DNA of 64,000 nucleotides from Wuchereria bancrofti (GCA_005281725.1 SSBO01000012.1:5161564-5225563), one strand, 5' to 3'; counted from the first letter of the stretch, positions 14,312 to 28,424 are shown. A program made the numbers and translations. Notes: generated from the letters alone by a model not told the origin.

Positions 14312-14321
14312 CTAAAAACAG
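14312..14321 (-). promoter_or_regulatory. Likely spliced-leader acceptor of NDUFS2
   Basis: The minus strand reads CTGTTTTTAG followed by five bases and the NDUFS2 ATG. No upstream coding exon is needed, so this acceptor most likely receives a trans-spliced leader, as is usual for nematode mRNAs. This is inference from position and consensus only. Confidence 0.5.
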
Positions 14322-17300
14322 CGCTAAAGTGATGCTGTAAAATGTCTCAGTAAAACCTGCAAAACGTCACAAATAATACTAATTTACCACATAAATTCAG
14401 ATCTGACCTTATACACAATTCAAAACTGTAACAGTGTACTGTTGAGCGTATGACAATGAGTCACAGTTCAATCCCAACTAAATTTTGCAAGATGCGATTT
14501 AGAACGGCACCTCAACCTCACCTCCCCAACCAACCACAACCTTCATAGCATTAACGCACCCCCCCACTTTCACAGATTTTATGACCACTGCTTCTCCTAC
14601 ACAGTGCTGAATGCAACAATTGATATCTCACTAACATGACCAACCAATCTATCATCGCATCCCACTTGTAGTAACTGACAGTGCTGATATTATTTAGCAA
14701 GTTCATTTTCCGGATATGAAAAGTTTCGGATATTGATTTTACGTAACAACAAAATGTCAGAATGGATTGTCGTTTGTAGCTAGTGATTGTTGTTTTAGAA
14801 TGCATTCAAACTACTTGCATACAATAATGAAAGTTGATGAAATCAAATCAGTGGAGATAATGTATAAGTAAAAGTGGAGAGTAGTTTGTAATTTAAATTT
14901 TGTAATAATTTCTGTGAAAAGCAATTTGTAACAGCAAAAGATTTTTCATTCTGTGAGTTATAGATTACATAATGCAGGACTGAAGTGAGGAAGTATCCGA
15001 GGTAATTTGATAATGACGCTTAAACAAACAGCATCGAACTGCAAACTGCAAGTTTTGCAAGCTCAGTGCGAAATGAAAACCCCTCCCATGTTCAGTATTG
15101 ATATCACTTAACACCACTTCGAGTTTCTAAGCAGTCTGATATATCTCAAAATATTTACACTGACTTCATCTTGAAAATTCGTCATTGAAGTACAAAGTAT
15201 TTCAAGTTTAACTGATATCTCCAGCAGCTGAGTATATATCATGAGAATGGGTAAAAATTTGATTTCTGGTTACGTCGAGGAACTTTTGCTCAAAACTCAA
15301 AACAATCCGACATACATTCAGCAACTTCGTCTGACTCTCCGCCATTTTAGTAGGAAAAGCAATTATCAAGAAAACTGGTGAGGAAACTTAAATGTCTCAC
15401 TAACATATCACACCGCGATCTTCAGCAGATCGCAACTCAGATTGCAATTCCAAATACTTCATCTGGCAAGAACTGATTTCTGTTGGGATAACTGTAATCA
15501 CACAATTACTGTAATGTAAAGCATAGTTTTTTCTACAACGTGAATAAAAGCCTGTCTTCACGCCGTCAGCATGTCAGCAACTGACATACCAGTCAAGCCA
15601 TCATATTATGGCAAAATACAACAGTTTAAAACTCAGTATCTTTCAATATTTTCTCTATTTTCACAACCATAATTCAAATTATTAATGCATTATGAAGAGT
15701 ATCTCCCCTCTATTCTACATGTCACTAGTGCAAGATGAGAAAGTCAATTAAAAAACCAACAGTTCCTCTATTAATCTAGACAATGGTAATAAATGAAGGT
15801 TATGGAAGAAACTTCTGTGCGGTCCACTGCTCGAATAAAAAGTACAAAAAAATCTACTCATCCACTGTATTATAGACTAAGAAGTAAAGGTTCGTCAAAG
15901 TTAACAAGAAACAATCTAACGCCCATCTTCCATCATCCCAACTTACTAGCACGATAATGAGACTATTTGCAATCTAAATCTGAAAAAATAACTACACATG
16001 TAGTTATCAGAAAACAGATAGAACGAAAAACCTGCTCAACTTTTCTGTGCATTTGTGAATAAGGAATAAGTTATTTCCCTAAAGGTACCACTAGTGACCA
16101 AATTCTGGATTTCTATAAAAAAATAAACGATGAAACATTATCATCCACATGTCAGCCAATCATAAAAACAGGAAATAAAGGCGTAATCGCAAGGGTGAAA
16201 AAACCATAAAAACCAATTTTTCTAGAAAAATATCAATAAAGAATTCATTATTCCCGTCTGTGCTTTTAAAACATGCCATTCTTGCCACTACCTATGACAA
16301 GGATTTCTGCCTCTGAACCATATCATGATTAACTTTTGATAAGTTAAGACATGGGCAAGGGCTTCAACTTTAAACAAAAAAAAAAAAAGAAAAACTGCAT
16401 AACTTTTCAATAAAATGACAAACCATTCCTAAAAAACTGGACGGTAGTTTTCTGCATATAATAAAAATTCAGTTCTTCCGATGAATTTGGAAACCTCGTG
16501 TTGCTTACGGTGAAACAGCCGGAAGAACCTAAAAATTTCTTAATCGGAAACTAAAATCCACTATTTTCAGATTCTTAAAAGAAAAGACTGCTTTCCCAAT
16601 TCGTAGAAATTCTTTAATAGATAGATAATATAAAAGTTATATAAACTCTAAACAGAATGAACAATTAAACGAAAAGTAACGTATTAATAAAAATATATTT
16701 TTTTAATAAGCGAAACCGATCCTTTACCTTTCGCATCAGAATATAAAAAAAGCGTGATTAGAAATTTAATCCATGATGAACATGATGCGATTATATAAAA
16801 GATACATGTGTGGGCTCAATCAGTTTCAAAACCCAGACTTCGAAGGAACTTGAACATAACTGCTTCCAGATATTTCTCTTCAATTTGGATGAAATCGTTA
16901 GGACAAATTTGCTGAAATGATTGCACACATACAATGACACTAACAGTGGTAGTTAAGCCTGGGTTTTAAAAGCTGCAACGAATACAATGATTTTTGTGAT
17001 GCCTTCAACTTTTAGCGACATCTATACTTGAAACCACTTTCAGTTGTTTGTAATTTGTTGATTGTGATTTGTGCTTTATTGATTTAAGGTATAATCAGTC
17101 TAATGTCTGATGCTCTTCCTCCACCTCTGTTCTTCTGAACAGTATGATATGCACACGACGTCTATACTCAAAAATCAGCGGGAAAAGAAAAGATGGAAAG
17201 GTAAAATGAAAATAAGAATGAGTAAGCATGAAGTCCTTGTCTAGGTTTTCGTAAACAAAACAAGGAGAATCATTCTGCTAGCTAATCATTCTTAGCTAAG

Positions 17301-20216
17301 GACTGAAGACATACTTTCCTACCGGGCTGTAATTACTGAATGGTACAGGGTAGACAAGAACAATCAATGCAATAGCAAGAAGCATACGAATAGAAAAAAG
17401 GCCGGAAAAGAATTACCTTCACAACAAAAAGTTGATCTTAACATTCTAGAAACTCAGTCATTTCTGAAAAAAAAAAGAAAAAAGTTTATGAAAGGTGAAT
17501 GCTGCATTCTAGAATTTAATAATGTACTGGTTTCCCGAAAGACTGAAAGTTTCACATTGAATTGATCATGTAATAATGCTGACTAAAGAAAACAATTGCG
17601 ATAGTCAGATGCCATACACATTTCTTTAACTAATGTTCAATGAATATGGTTGTTGGAATGGGCAAATCAAAAAAAAATCTAGCTTTGCTATGGTTAGGAA
17701 CTGTTCAATGCTTAGTGGAGATAAAGGCCGAATTTAATGGCTAAAATATATAATTGATTTGTGATTCCCAGCATGTTTCAGAAAGCTAATAGTGTTTAAT
17801 GGTAACCAGTACGTTAGCTTGAGAATTGATGAACTAACCAGAGCTTCCATGCGATTGTTTTCGGACAGAACCATATTATGAAATTCATTACTAACTGCAA
17901 CAGTTACTGCAATATTGCAAATTCTCCGAGTCTAATGTTCCATTAGCAGCCTTTTTAGACCGACTTATGACGAGAAAGTAAACAACTGAGGATGCCAGTA
18001 TTATTCAGATCCTTTTTATTATACATAATTCATTATGTGTTATTTTACCTCAAGGACATCATCAGCAGTAGATATTTACAACTCATTTTTTTTTTTCGCA
18101 GCAGTGAGGTTAATCGTTACACCAAACACAACGATGTTATTTGTAATGCAAATAAATTATCATACTTCATACACCGCCAAAGTTTTCAAATCATCATGCA
18201 AGAACTTGCACTGAATCGATTCATTAGTTTCAGATTTCACAAAAACTGTATTCAGATCAATTTCCCATTATACTGCTTTTCATTCAAAATATTGATATTG
18301 TGAGTTTTTTTTTCAGTAATTTAACAATTCTCCCATGTGTTTTACGTTCAGCTAAACAAAAAACCGACTGATATCAGATCATCAGTAGAAGATTTGATAC
18401 AATGGCTATGATTCTGGAACAAAGGGAAAGTCTACGACGTCACCTTTCAAGAAAACATAAAAAGTTAACTTTGTAACTAACCTATTCTAATATCATAGCA
18501 CGAGAAATGGATGTGACATGAGCAGCAATTCAAAATTAGGGTTTCCCTTTTCATCACATTTCATTTACTACGTATCGCCTATTTACAAAATTATTGATAG
18601 CAACTCAATGTCGTTACATTCGGCAGCTTCGTTATTACAGTGAAACAGTTTGGTCGGACCTCATTAAACGTTGAAATAATTTCTGAAACATATCGTAGTA
18701 ACAACTGACTAAAGAAAATCAGTTTTTTTTTTTGTTTCAAAATTTGAAGACATATCTGTGAAATCCTCGCAACTCAGTGAGTCGAAATTTCATTTAAGAA
18801 ACTTTCCAGCATCAGGACTCCAGTCCTTTTTAACATACACGTTGCATCCATATTCCTGTAGTTCAACTTACCAGTTTTCTTGAATTTAAAACGAAATAGG
18901 TTTTCCCATTAATGCTAACTTGAATACCATTTTTTCAGCGGCACATGTCAAGAAAAGATACAGGCAATCCCTCTGAAAACCAAAACTTACAAGATACTGA
19001 AACATACTGATTTCTTACATAATCAACTACACTGCTCCAAAATCATGAACGACAATCCAGATTTTTTACGTGTTTGATGGACACTATCGACAGCTTGTGG
19101 TTGAAACAGAAATAATCTGACAACAGACGTATTGAAAGTGCTCAGGAAATGCAAAGCCATATGCCATATAATACACTTACAGAAAATGGTGGTAAGATAT
19201 GGATGATTCAGTTCATCAGAAGAAAAACGTAGCTTTATTTGGGAAAAGATGACTATGTGCTAAATTTCTCATTTAAACTTATGCTGTCTACTGCAATATT
19301 TATTTGTTCACAAAGATTATGCATTAGTGATGAAGGGATCTGTTACACGAGCTGTAATTACATTCATACGCCATCAGTGCAAACAAATATATATAACGTT
19401 ACCGAACCACTAGCAATAACCTCTGGTAATTCGGCGTTTTTGGCGGAGTGTAGACGCAGCGGTTTGTTCATAGCGTAACGCTTATATTTCTGACATATAA
19501 TCACATCTCTCATTAACTGAATTGAATATAGAGGAATTTTGTTGAGTTAAGCAGGATTAACTGGAAGACACCTGGAACGAGCTTTCCAAATTCAATGAAC
19601 AATTCGCTTCTTTCCATATCTCTTCAGAAAAGAATGAACTTGACTTTACAGATGTTGTGAAAGTTGGGGTTTAGTCTAAATATAACTTCCGTGTGCTCAA
19701 AGTCCTTCCTTGCTTGTTATTGTAGTTGGTGTAGATGAATGCGTTGAATGAGAAAGATTTGTTTTAACGATTTTATTTGGCTAACACCCACAATATATAG
19801 ATATTAATCTATATCAACAATACTGATAATTTCGTACAATATCTACAAATGAGATGAAAAAAAATGGATAAACGAATATATTGATGGTGAAATGAATTGA
19901 ATTGTGGGAGAGGGAGAGCAGCCGAATCGTAGCTTACTGGTAAAGAAAAAACTGTTAGAACTGGTTGAGACAAAGGATTTAAATCCTTATGTAGTGGGCA
20001 TTGACTTGCAACAAGAGCATGATTATTAAGTAAGGAGCTATCAAATGATCTTTGCTTTTTATATAGTAAGAGATGGGTTTTAATATTGTAGTTTCCCAAA
20101 GGATGACTATCAGCTTAAAAGACCTTACAATATTTCGACATTGCAAGCAAATTTGATTTGGAACAAAGTAATTTTTAACATTAAACAATGTACATACTCT
20201 TTGTTAACAGATAAAA
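14322..20216. other. Long intergenic region, no gene recognised
   Basis: About 5.9 kb between the divergent NDUFS2 start and the possible gene at 20.2 kb. Open frames are short and lysine, isoleucine and phenylalanine rich, as expected from AT-rich noncoding DNA, and I found no chain of phase-compatible exons. A C-rich patch lies at 14511-14570. Poly-A and poly-T runs occur at about 16376-16388, 18086-18097 and 18723-18732. I saw no tRNA-like arms or transposon ends. Confidence 0.45.
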
Positions 20217-21695
20217 ATGTCGGAACAAGCAGATAAGCTCAAGTATAATGGGAAGATGAGTGTTGAAATAATGATTGCTTACATGATGTATAATTTGAAA
20301 CAGTTTTACATCTCTAATGTTCAATTAAAACGAATTTTAGTATTATGGATTAATACAATTTTATTGATATATTTGGTAAGTTATTTGGAGGTTCGCGAGA
20401 TTATTTCGAGTTTCGCGACAACAGAAAACAAAATAATGACACGACAATCAAGTGAATTAAATTTCCGCTCAAGCTCCCTCACCATACGACAAAATAAGCA
20501 GAGCAAGTATCCACATGAAGGCCACCACATAGCAAATTTAAACAGCCAATTTGCAATTTCGCTCCTTCAAAACATCCCATCACCAAAGCGTAACGGACCC
20601 TCTCCCGCATTACTACATCCACTGCTGTCTATCTTCGTCTTCCATCCTCATCGTAACTGTTATATTTAGATGAGCTCTTCCTTCATTTTACGCTTCATTC
20701 AGTGCTGCGCAAAAACACAACCTAATCCTGAGATAGAGATTGTTGCCTTGTATGCTTGAGTACAGCACCTTGTCTGGAATACATTGTTCTATCCAAACTA
20801 CCGCTTCTGTTCAGGTGTAACCTTCCCGTAAAAATTTAGCATCGAGAGGGGAAACTACTTAATACTCTCATAGAATTCATTTCTCAAGAATTAGTAAGAC
20901 TTACTTATCATTGAATTTCGTAGCACTGGTATTATCTTGAGCATTTATTCAGAATACAAATCTTTAACTCAAAATAAATGATAAAATCTTGGAACAGTTT
21001 TGGATGCTGGTTGTCCAAATTCTCATTTCAAAACTATTGTGTTACAAAATATCAGAAGGTATATTTCGTGCCAGTTACCTGTGAAATGTGATATTTTTGC
21101 AGTGCTGACAACTAACTGCTACTTGGATAACAGTGCTAAAATAATGTCGTAAGTGCATGTTTCATCTTTCTTACCTACAGTCCATGTAACTGCTTCGGAC
21201 TTTTCCAACTTGAAAGTGTGATTTATTTGCCAGTCCTTCGCTTAATATCTTATTTATATCTTAGATAAATAACACTGTTCATAGATAACGAACATTCTCG
21301 ATAGTAAATCATCTATCCTATGATGAAGTGATGTGTGTCTTTTACGATGTTTTAGAGAAAGTTTGCCCACTTGCTTATCTATGGAATTAAGGATTCGGAA
21401 TAAGCTTTTCAGATAAGAGTAAATCACAAAACATGGTAATTCGAACAGTCTTATGTATCTGCTATTTGGAGACACTGTCATTCAGTTGCTTCCTTCACAT
21501 GAAATAACTGACAGAATTATGGGAAAAGTCTTATTAGTATTTCATTCTGTGGAAAGAATGTGTGCGAAAGGAACAAAATATGAGCTATTTTTTGGAGTAA
21601 CAAGGAATATTCCGGCCTTGTTACGCGGCACTTTTAGTGCTGGTATTAGCGCAGTGAATTTTTATGAGAATAATGATGAAATGAATGAAGTTTGA
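20217..21695 (+). CDS. Possible unrecognised small gene
   Basis: I do not recognise a family. Suggestive pieces: (1) an ATG at 20217 (MSEQADKLKYNGKM...) six bases after TTGTTAACAG, with a strong GTAAGT donor near 20378; (2) an open block 20998-21148 (begins LDAGCPNSHFKTIVLQNIRR after a two-base split codon) ending at a perfect GTAAGT; (3) a block from 21181 after TTTCTTACCTACAG that continues the same frame (PCNCFGLFQLESVIYLPVLR) to a stop at 21268 or an earlier donor; (4) a block 21449-21695 containing KYELFFGVTRNIPALLRG and ending in TGA. Blocks 2 and 3 are phase-compatible; the joins 1 to 2 and 3 to 4 are not settled. Composition is more protein-like than in neighbouring frames (fewer Lys/Ile/Phe runs, several Cys). 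It lies directly upstream of TBCK on the same strand. It could also be noncoding transcript or chance. Confidence 0.3.
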
Positions 21696-22028
21696 TCTGG
21701 AGTGAGTAGACTTATTTAAAAGATATAACTTCTTCAAGAAAGAACTCTGACAGCACTCATGTTTTCGAATTTTGTTTGTACATTGACTGGTTTTCGGAGA
21801 CAGTATTGTGGGCATGCAAGGACATTTGCTTTTTTCTTTTTTTAGAAGTTCCCACATTCAGAAAAAAACAGTTAACCTGTAGATGAATGTGCATTTATGC
21901 TTCTACTTATGTAAACGTTTATTTAAATTTGTTTTTTACGGGAATCCTTTCAAATCGTTTTCATCAGTTTTCTCGGATTGGATAATCTTATATGTCTGAC
22001 ATCATACTGAATTTGTTCAAGTCCTCAT
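21696..22028. other. TBCK upstream region
   Basis: About 330 bases before the TBCK leader acceptor, AT-rich, with a T-rich stretch at 21829-21841 and no open frame of note. It should hold the TBCK promoter unless TBCK is co-transcribed with the possible gene ending at 21695. No recognisable core promoter motif was found. Confidence 0.4.
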
Positions 22029-22038
22029 TTCCCTTCAG
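22029..22038 (+). promoter_or_regulatory. Likely spliced-leader acceptor of TBCK
   Basis: TTTCCCTTCAG ends at 22038, nine bases before the TBCK ATG at 22048. With no coding exon required upstream, it fits a trans-splice acceptor. It supports choosing ATG 22048 as start. Confidence 0.5.
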
Positions 22039-22047
22039 CCATTCCTG

Positions 22048-25000
22048 ATGACGGTGGAAACAAATGTACGCCTTTTGGGATCAGCCGAGTTTGGCGCTAC
22101 AGCTGTAATTGGAGATGACTCATCTTGCCATCTTACAACAGCAAGTGGCTTTTCGTCATCAGCTGCGCATATGCTGGGAGGATTTTCAAAACTTATGTCG
22201 TTGAATCATCCCCATCTCTGCAAATACGTCGAGTTTGTTCGATCAACAGTTCGTATGTTTCGCATTTGAACAAGTGACGCCCATCTTACTAAACTTTTTT
22301 TGTTTCAACTTTCACCTGCTCTTAGATTCTCGTTTGTATTACTTTGGAATGTGAAGGGTACAAATTGAATTCAACTTTTGAGGCTATAGTAGTGAACTTA
22401 AAACGTTTTCAGTATTATAATATTTTGCAAAACTTGTTGTTTTGAAGCTAAGATCATTATTTCATGACTTTTCAAATAGTCGTTATTGTTGTAATGATCT
22501 GTCAGCTTTTGTGTACTGACGAAAGAATTACAAAAATAGTATTTTAGTTGGAAATGCAGGTTTCGTGATTTCGGAACATTATTCACGATCAGCCGTTGAA
22601 GAATTGAAAGAGTGTAAAAAGTAAGCTATTTTATTATCAGTCCATTCTTAAAATGTCATCGGTAAGCTGTCACTTATAGTATGGCCACTGATATTTATTG
22701 TTCGTAATACTGCACTGCACTGATGTATTTATTGATCTATATTGACCGGTACGTATGCACAAGATTTTGCAACTCTTTTCCACTGAGTTCAAGACTCGAT
22801 TCCACTGAACCAGCTTCTGGATTTTCATTCAGAATTCTTTTAATTCAAACTTTCAAACTAAAATTTGCGTTTAATATTGAAGAGTCCCATGTATAATTCA
22901 GTTTGTTTCACATGGAATTCCACGTGAAACTGAGTCTTCAGTTGATTATTCATAGGTTGTTTTTCATCAGCAGTCAGAAGGTTAATTTTTTGAAAGAATA
23001 GAGATTTAGTTAAGAGTGGAATGTTATGGGAATGGATGTAGAAACATAGCTCTAGTAATTATCAATGTAATACTGTTTTTATGTAATTTAATTAAATTGT
23101 TCTCATAAAGTAGAAGTATCGTATTTTTTGTGATTTTCATTTTTCGTTTAGCTGGTGGCGTTATTGATACGAAGCATTTTTTAAATTTTCAGTATTTCAT
23201 AAATATTTCAGCAGAAATATAATCAGATTCAGAAGTTTTAGGTTGGAAGTAGCGCGAATTATATCATTATTGCAACCGATCTTGTCAGCTTTCACGTATT
23301 TGCATTCTCGATATATCACTATTGGATGCTTCAGCTTAAATTCAGTCCTCCTTTCATCTCAGGTAGCATGTTGTAACATCTTATATTCGGCTTTATGACA
23401 ACATTATTGTTATGTTTCAGAATTTAGTTCGACTAGCTCAGTATGGTTTGCACTGTATCAGTGGTAGTAGAAGAGATTTAGAGTATTGCACATATTCTTG
23501 TTGGTACATTCCTCCAGAACGTTTCTTGCAAGCTGACATCAAAAATGGTTTCATTTGTCGAGCTGGAGATATCTGGTCATTTGGAATTGCTCTACTTGAG
23601 CTTTCAATCGTATGTCAATTTCTTTGTTTTATAAAACCTGAATCTACATGGAATCCAACTTCTGTTCCGTTATTGCTGTTTTAAAACGACATCTGACGAA
23701 GTTTCGTATTCTTTCATATTTTATGGATGGTAATTTTTTGTTCACTGAATGTCATATGCGATGATATATTCCTCACTTCTAAAATAGATCATTTTCAGGG
23801 GTGTCTTCTGTCCGAAATTTGGTCTCCGAAACAGTTTTATTCTACACTGATTGTTTTAATCAGAAGTATTTTTTGTAATTCATACATATTCGTCTTTATT
23901 AAAAATTTAGTTCTGCAATATTTTCGATTACATTTTTTTGTAGAAATTACTTTCCCAAGCTTCTGTTTATTTTTTTCAAAATTTAACACAGTAACGGTGA
24001 ATCAACCGTAAGGTATTTTATGGATTGGTTGGAACTATGATCACCTAACTTGGACAGTTATTAAGTCATATAAATATATGAGATTGTCGAGTTGTTTGTA
24101 TAATTTGTCATCATTTTTTTTTCATGCAAAAAAATACGATTAAGTTGAATTAGGTTCTAAACGAATATAGAATTTATGAGTTGAAAATTCTAACAGTTGA
24201 TGGGTTTTTCAGTTAGAGTGACTTAAGTATTTTTAGCGTTTTAAAATTTTAAAGATAAAGAACGGGATGGCTCGATTTTCTCGTTATTATTGGCTGAAAT
24301 TCAACAGAAAAAACCAAATATTCATATTACGTCAAATATCACAATTATGATAATACTTGAGAAAGCCCTGTGTGTTCTTCCGTCACAAAGACCTACTGCC
24401 AAGGCGTTACTTTCTGTAAGTGCTGCTAACATGCATTCAATTATTCATAAATTTATTGCTGACGTAAAATTGCAATCATTAACTTAACAAAACTTCGCAG
24501 ATAATCAGCGGTGAAAGTAACAGTTACTCAAACGTAAACAAGGATTATAGCTTTTATGATAGTAAAAACGATGAAGGCAGTCTGAGGGAAAGCGTTGAAC
24601 ATATGAGGGGTATGTTCATTTATGCATTATTCACATCATTGTGCTCTTATTCTCACTATAAACTCATGTATGCTCATATTCTTGCTATAAAACACAATTT
24701 CCAAAAAAATTTTTTTCAGAGTCCTTGGAAGGAGAAGAAGCAAAAACAACTCGAAATTTACCAGTTCACGAAGCCTTTTTTTTATGGAAATTATGTGGAA
24801 GTAGCATTGAGACTATTCTTATTAACCATGATATTATTAAAGCAAATCCACCTGTTATCGCTTTACCATAGTTCGTTTTGCCTTTATAATTTACTAATGA
24901 CATATCTTTATTATTATATTCATGTTTTTCACTCTTTTCAGTTTAGTTGATGGAGATTGTTTCATGTATGGTAATGCTCATATAAGGAAGTATGAATTCA

Positions 25001-27729
25001 CTCCTGATATTTTTATTCTTCCGTCAAACAATTTTCGCAACGTAAGTCTCACAGAAGAACTTAAGAGAATGATCATGATGTTTTCATCACTAAGCATTTG
25101 ATTTTCTTCGTTGGTATGTGCAAAATTAATATTTTAGCGGATGAAGTTTCTTAACGAAAGCAAATTTCTCATTTCATTTGAAATGGAAGAAAAAACGCGA
25201 GAGATCTATGATTTATCGCTAATGGTGAAAGAGAAAGACATTGAATACCAGGTCTACATTCTCTCCATTGTTTAATTTTTAATTAGCACTTTTTTCTTTT
25301 TCTTTTTGGAAAAATTTTCATCATATCACGGATTTCATATTTCAGGGTCGACGGATGCTTATTCTTCGTCGTTTACTTTCAAGCTTTCCCTTCAAAAAAT
25401 CACTTCTATTTTGTGAATGTTGTCATGACATTCCTCCTCTTTATAGAGCTAATCTATGGAGTGCACTGCTGAATATATATTGGGATATTGAGAAGCGTTT
25501 CATAGCTATTGATACGTTTTCTCCCCATTCTTCTGACCGCCAGTTATTGGTCGATATCCCTCGGTGTCACCAGGTTATATTTTCAGGAGACAGTTACGCA
25601 AAGGCATTTTTACTGCAAGATTTTTTTCAAAAAGAAAGGAAGAGTTGTTTCTAGTTTCAATTCACTGTATGTGATTTAATTAATTTTCAACGAAAATTTT
25701 CATGCATTTGTAAACAATATGACTTATGTACCCCATATATGAACAAAAAAAACAAAATTGTTTCTATTATAACTGGAAGAACTGTCATATGGCTTTGCAG
25801 TTCATCACTTATTTCTTTTTAATTGTAATCCTGTTTGTAACTGTGGACGCAATTTCTCCACTTAATCTTTCACATCCTCTTACACTGCTCCCGACATCAT
25901 CTGTTTATTATTAGTATGACGCGTCTTTTAAAAGATAACTTTTTCAGTATGACGATTTGATGGCATCATCTATTGCGCATCGCAAGCTGAAACGTCTTTT
26001 GAAGACATGGCTTCTTTTGCATGAAAATTACGTTTATTGGCAAGGTTTGGATTCTCTAGCGGCACCATTTCTTGTTCTCAACTTCACTCGTTTGGGTATC
26101 AGTTTTCATTTACAAATTGGATTTGATAGTGGAGATACTTACTTGTTAACAACAGTACGGTATTGAGTGGTTTTAGTTGGAAGTTCTGCGTTTTATTTTG
26201 ACCAAATAATATTTTGAGCTATGCGAATTTCAGCTAGTGCATATTCTTGTCTGGAATCGTTCATCAGCTTATATTTGCATGACTTTTTCCTGCGAGACAA
26301 CTCATCTGTCGTACAAGGTTTGAATGAATATTTTTCACTATTAAACTTTTTTTTCATTATTAAAAATGAATTTTTCATTATGATTGTGATCGACTTTATT
26401 TGTAGAATATCTGGCAGTTTTTTTTCATCTTTTGGCATTCATGGATGCTGCTTTATATACACATCTTTCCGCAATGGATTTCCGTCCTGAGTTATTTGCT
26501 ATTCCATGGTTTCTCACCTGTTTCGCCCATATATTACCCTTGCACAAATTGTTCTATGTATGATTTTTTAATTGCATTTGCAATAATCCTGAATTCTATA
26601 TGCAGTACTTGCCATAACAGACTGTAATGAACCTCAAGTTAATGAATTTTGTATGTGAATAGATTTAATATTGGTAGTTATGAGTTTAATGAAAATTTTA
26701 TATAATGATAGATTAATTTTGCTTTATTTTAATTAGGTTTGGGACGTTTTATTGTTATCGGATTCATCTTTTCCATTATTTGTTGGACTTGCAATAATGG
26801 AGCAGTTACGAGCTGGACTTATTACCACACATTTCAATGATGCAATTTTACTTTTTTCAGATCTTCCAGGTTTGTTTTATCCAAAGTTATTACAGTTATT
26901 GCTATACCTTTAATTTTCATCCATTTTCGTTACTAGATCTAAATATGGAACGTTTGGTGCAATACTCACTGAATTACTACAATACTGTACCAGCATCATG
27001 CACCTTCAGACAGTTTGCGTCTAAACATGTACGAGAGGAGTATGCAATGACGCATTATACTGTAGCTGAGCTAAACGAGTTTTGTTGTCCACGGATATCA
27101 GCTACCGATGTCATTCGTCTCACTGAACATTCTTCACTACTTGTTGTCGATGTCCGTCCGCAATATGAGTAAGTTTTTGATATGTTTTTCCTTATAATGC
27201 TATTCCAAATCATAATATTTACATTAGGTATATATTAATTTGGAACTTTCAGGTATTCTCGCGGTGCCATTGTGGGCAGTGTGAATTTGCCTCCGTATGG
27301 TGAGGAGGATACGTTGGATACCATTAAAACAGCGTTAATGAATGCTCAGTCGGCAGAACATGTCGTCGTTATCGTTGATAATGAACATTTACAGAGAGCT
27401 AAAAAGGTTGCACATGTATTTTTATAATTTGGTTGTATTCAATCTTTCAAAATATATGTAATGCAAAAAAAGGTTACAGCATACATCTTTAAGACACATC
27501 ATGTTTTAAATCATCCAAGCATTTCTTTTACTAACGGATCTATTATTCAACAACTACTGTTGGTATCACTGGAAAATCTCGTCACAAGATTTAAATAAAA
27601 CTAATTTATGAGTTGTTTGTGCAGATATCAAAGTTATGCGTGGTGGAAGGATACAATCGTGTGTGTGTTTTGGATGGTGGTGTCCAGAAAGTTCGCTCTA
27701 TGCACGATATCTTTTGCATGCCTGCTTGA
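22048..27729 (+). CDS. TBCK: TBC domain-containing protein kinase-like (pseudokinase + Rab-GAP + rhodanese-like)
   Basis: Eighteen exons: 22048-22252, 22560-22620, 23242-23362, 23421-23609, 23799-23874, 24255-24415, 24501-24609, 24720-24870, 24942-25041, 25138-25251, 25346-25573, 25948-26095, 26234-26317, 26406-26557, 26737-26869, 26937-27168, 27253-27406, 27625-27729. Sum 2523 nt, 840 aa (human TBCK 893). Domain order matches the family. Kinase-like 1 to about 270: no Gly-loop or VAIK Lys, HRD replaced by IGCFSLN (about 116-122) and DFG by QYG (136-138), so catalytically dead. TBC about 405-690: both GAP fingers kept, Arg in VDIPRCHQ (about R502) and Gln in VYWQGLDSL (about Q537), so Rab-GAP activity is plausible. 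Rhodanese-like about 740-840 ([20 protein letters not shown]...CVLDGG) without the active-site Cys. TBCK is linked to TOR signalling and endosomal mRNA/vesicle traffic in mammals. The 24255 acceptor (TTTTAAAG) is weak but required by phase. Confidence 0.95.
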
Positions 27730-28424
27730 GAATCGAATGCTTTCTAAAATATGAAATCTTCGATATGGTTAAGAATAGTGACGATTAAAGTGACTTTCTG
27801 GAATGAGATATCTAAGGCGTTACATGTGTTTAGGTCACCAGTGTTGTTGTTTTATTTAAAAACTTTTTGTGATAGTACAGGTGATAAATGACAGTTTTCC
27901 ATCATTACCAGCAAACCCTGTATAGCAACATTTCTTGCATAAATTATTATGTCTTTTCAATTTGCGTTATCATACTGCCTAGATATGCTGATTTCGCTTA
28001 TTTCGTTGTGAAAATTCAATGTCGATGAGAGAGCGAGAGGCGTAGCTCGCCCACTATGTAGTGAAATATGCTTAAGAAAGCGAATTTTGATCCCTTCCGG
28101 ATGGAAAATTTCTCAGAAATCTGACGTTTTCTATATGTAATGCGATGTGACGAGTTGTATGAGTTGTATGTTTGCTGAATCAGTATCAGTCAGCTAAGCT
28201 CTCCCAAAATAAAGAAGCAAAACCAACACTAGAATATTCAACGTTACAACGTTAAAACCTCTAGCTAATTCTCTCCTACACTCAGAAAAATCAAATGGAA
28301 TCGATGTAGATCAACTGAAACTAGAAAAGAAAAGTAGAAAAAAAGACAAACACGAACTTTTATCAAACAAAATAAGCAAAGATACCGGAAAAGCAATCTC
28401 AAGGATAATCTGAGCACAAGTCCC

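Noticed and set aside
17992..18303. Plus-strand open frame of about 100 codons
   Set aside because: Phe/Ile/Tyr-rich translation typical of AT-rich noncoding DNA, internal poly-T run, no start context or neighbours.
22324..22420. Possible extra TBCK exon after CTCTTAG ([11 protein letters not shown] frame)
   Set aside because: Exon 22560-22620 ([16 protein letters not shown]) matches the family and is phase-compatible with the GTATGT donor at 22253, leaving no place for this segment.
28020..28050. GC-rich patch suggestive of a tRNA or stem (GCGAGAGGCGTAGCTCGCC)
   Set aside because: It can fold a small hairpin but has no A/B box pair or cloverleaf arms.
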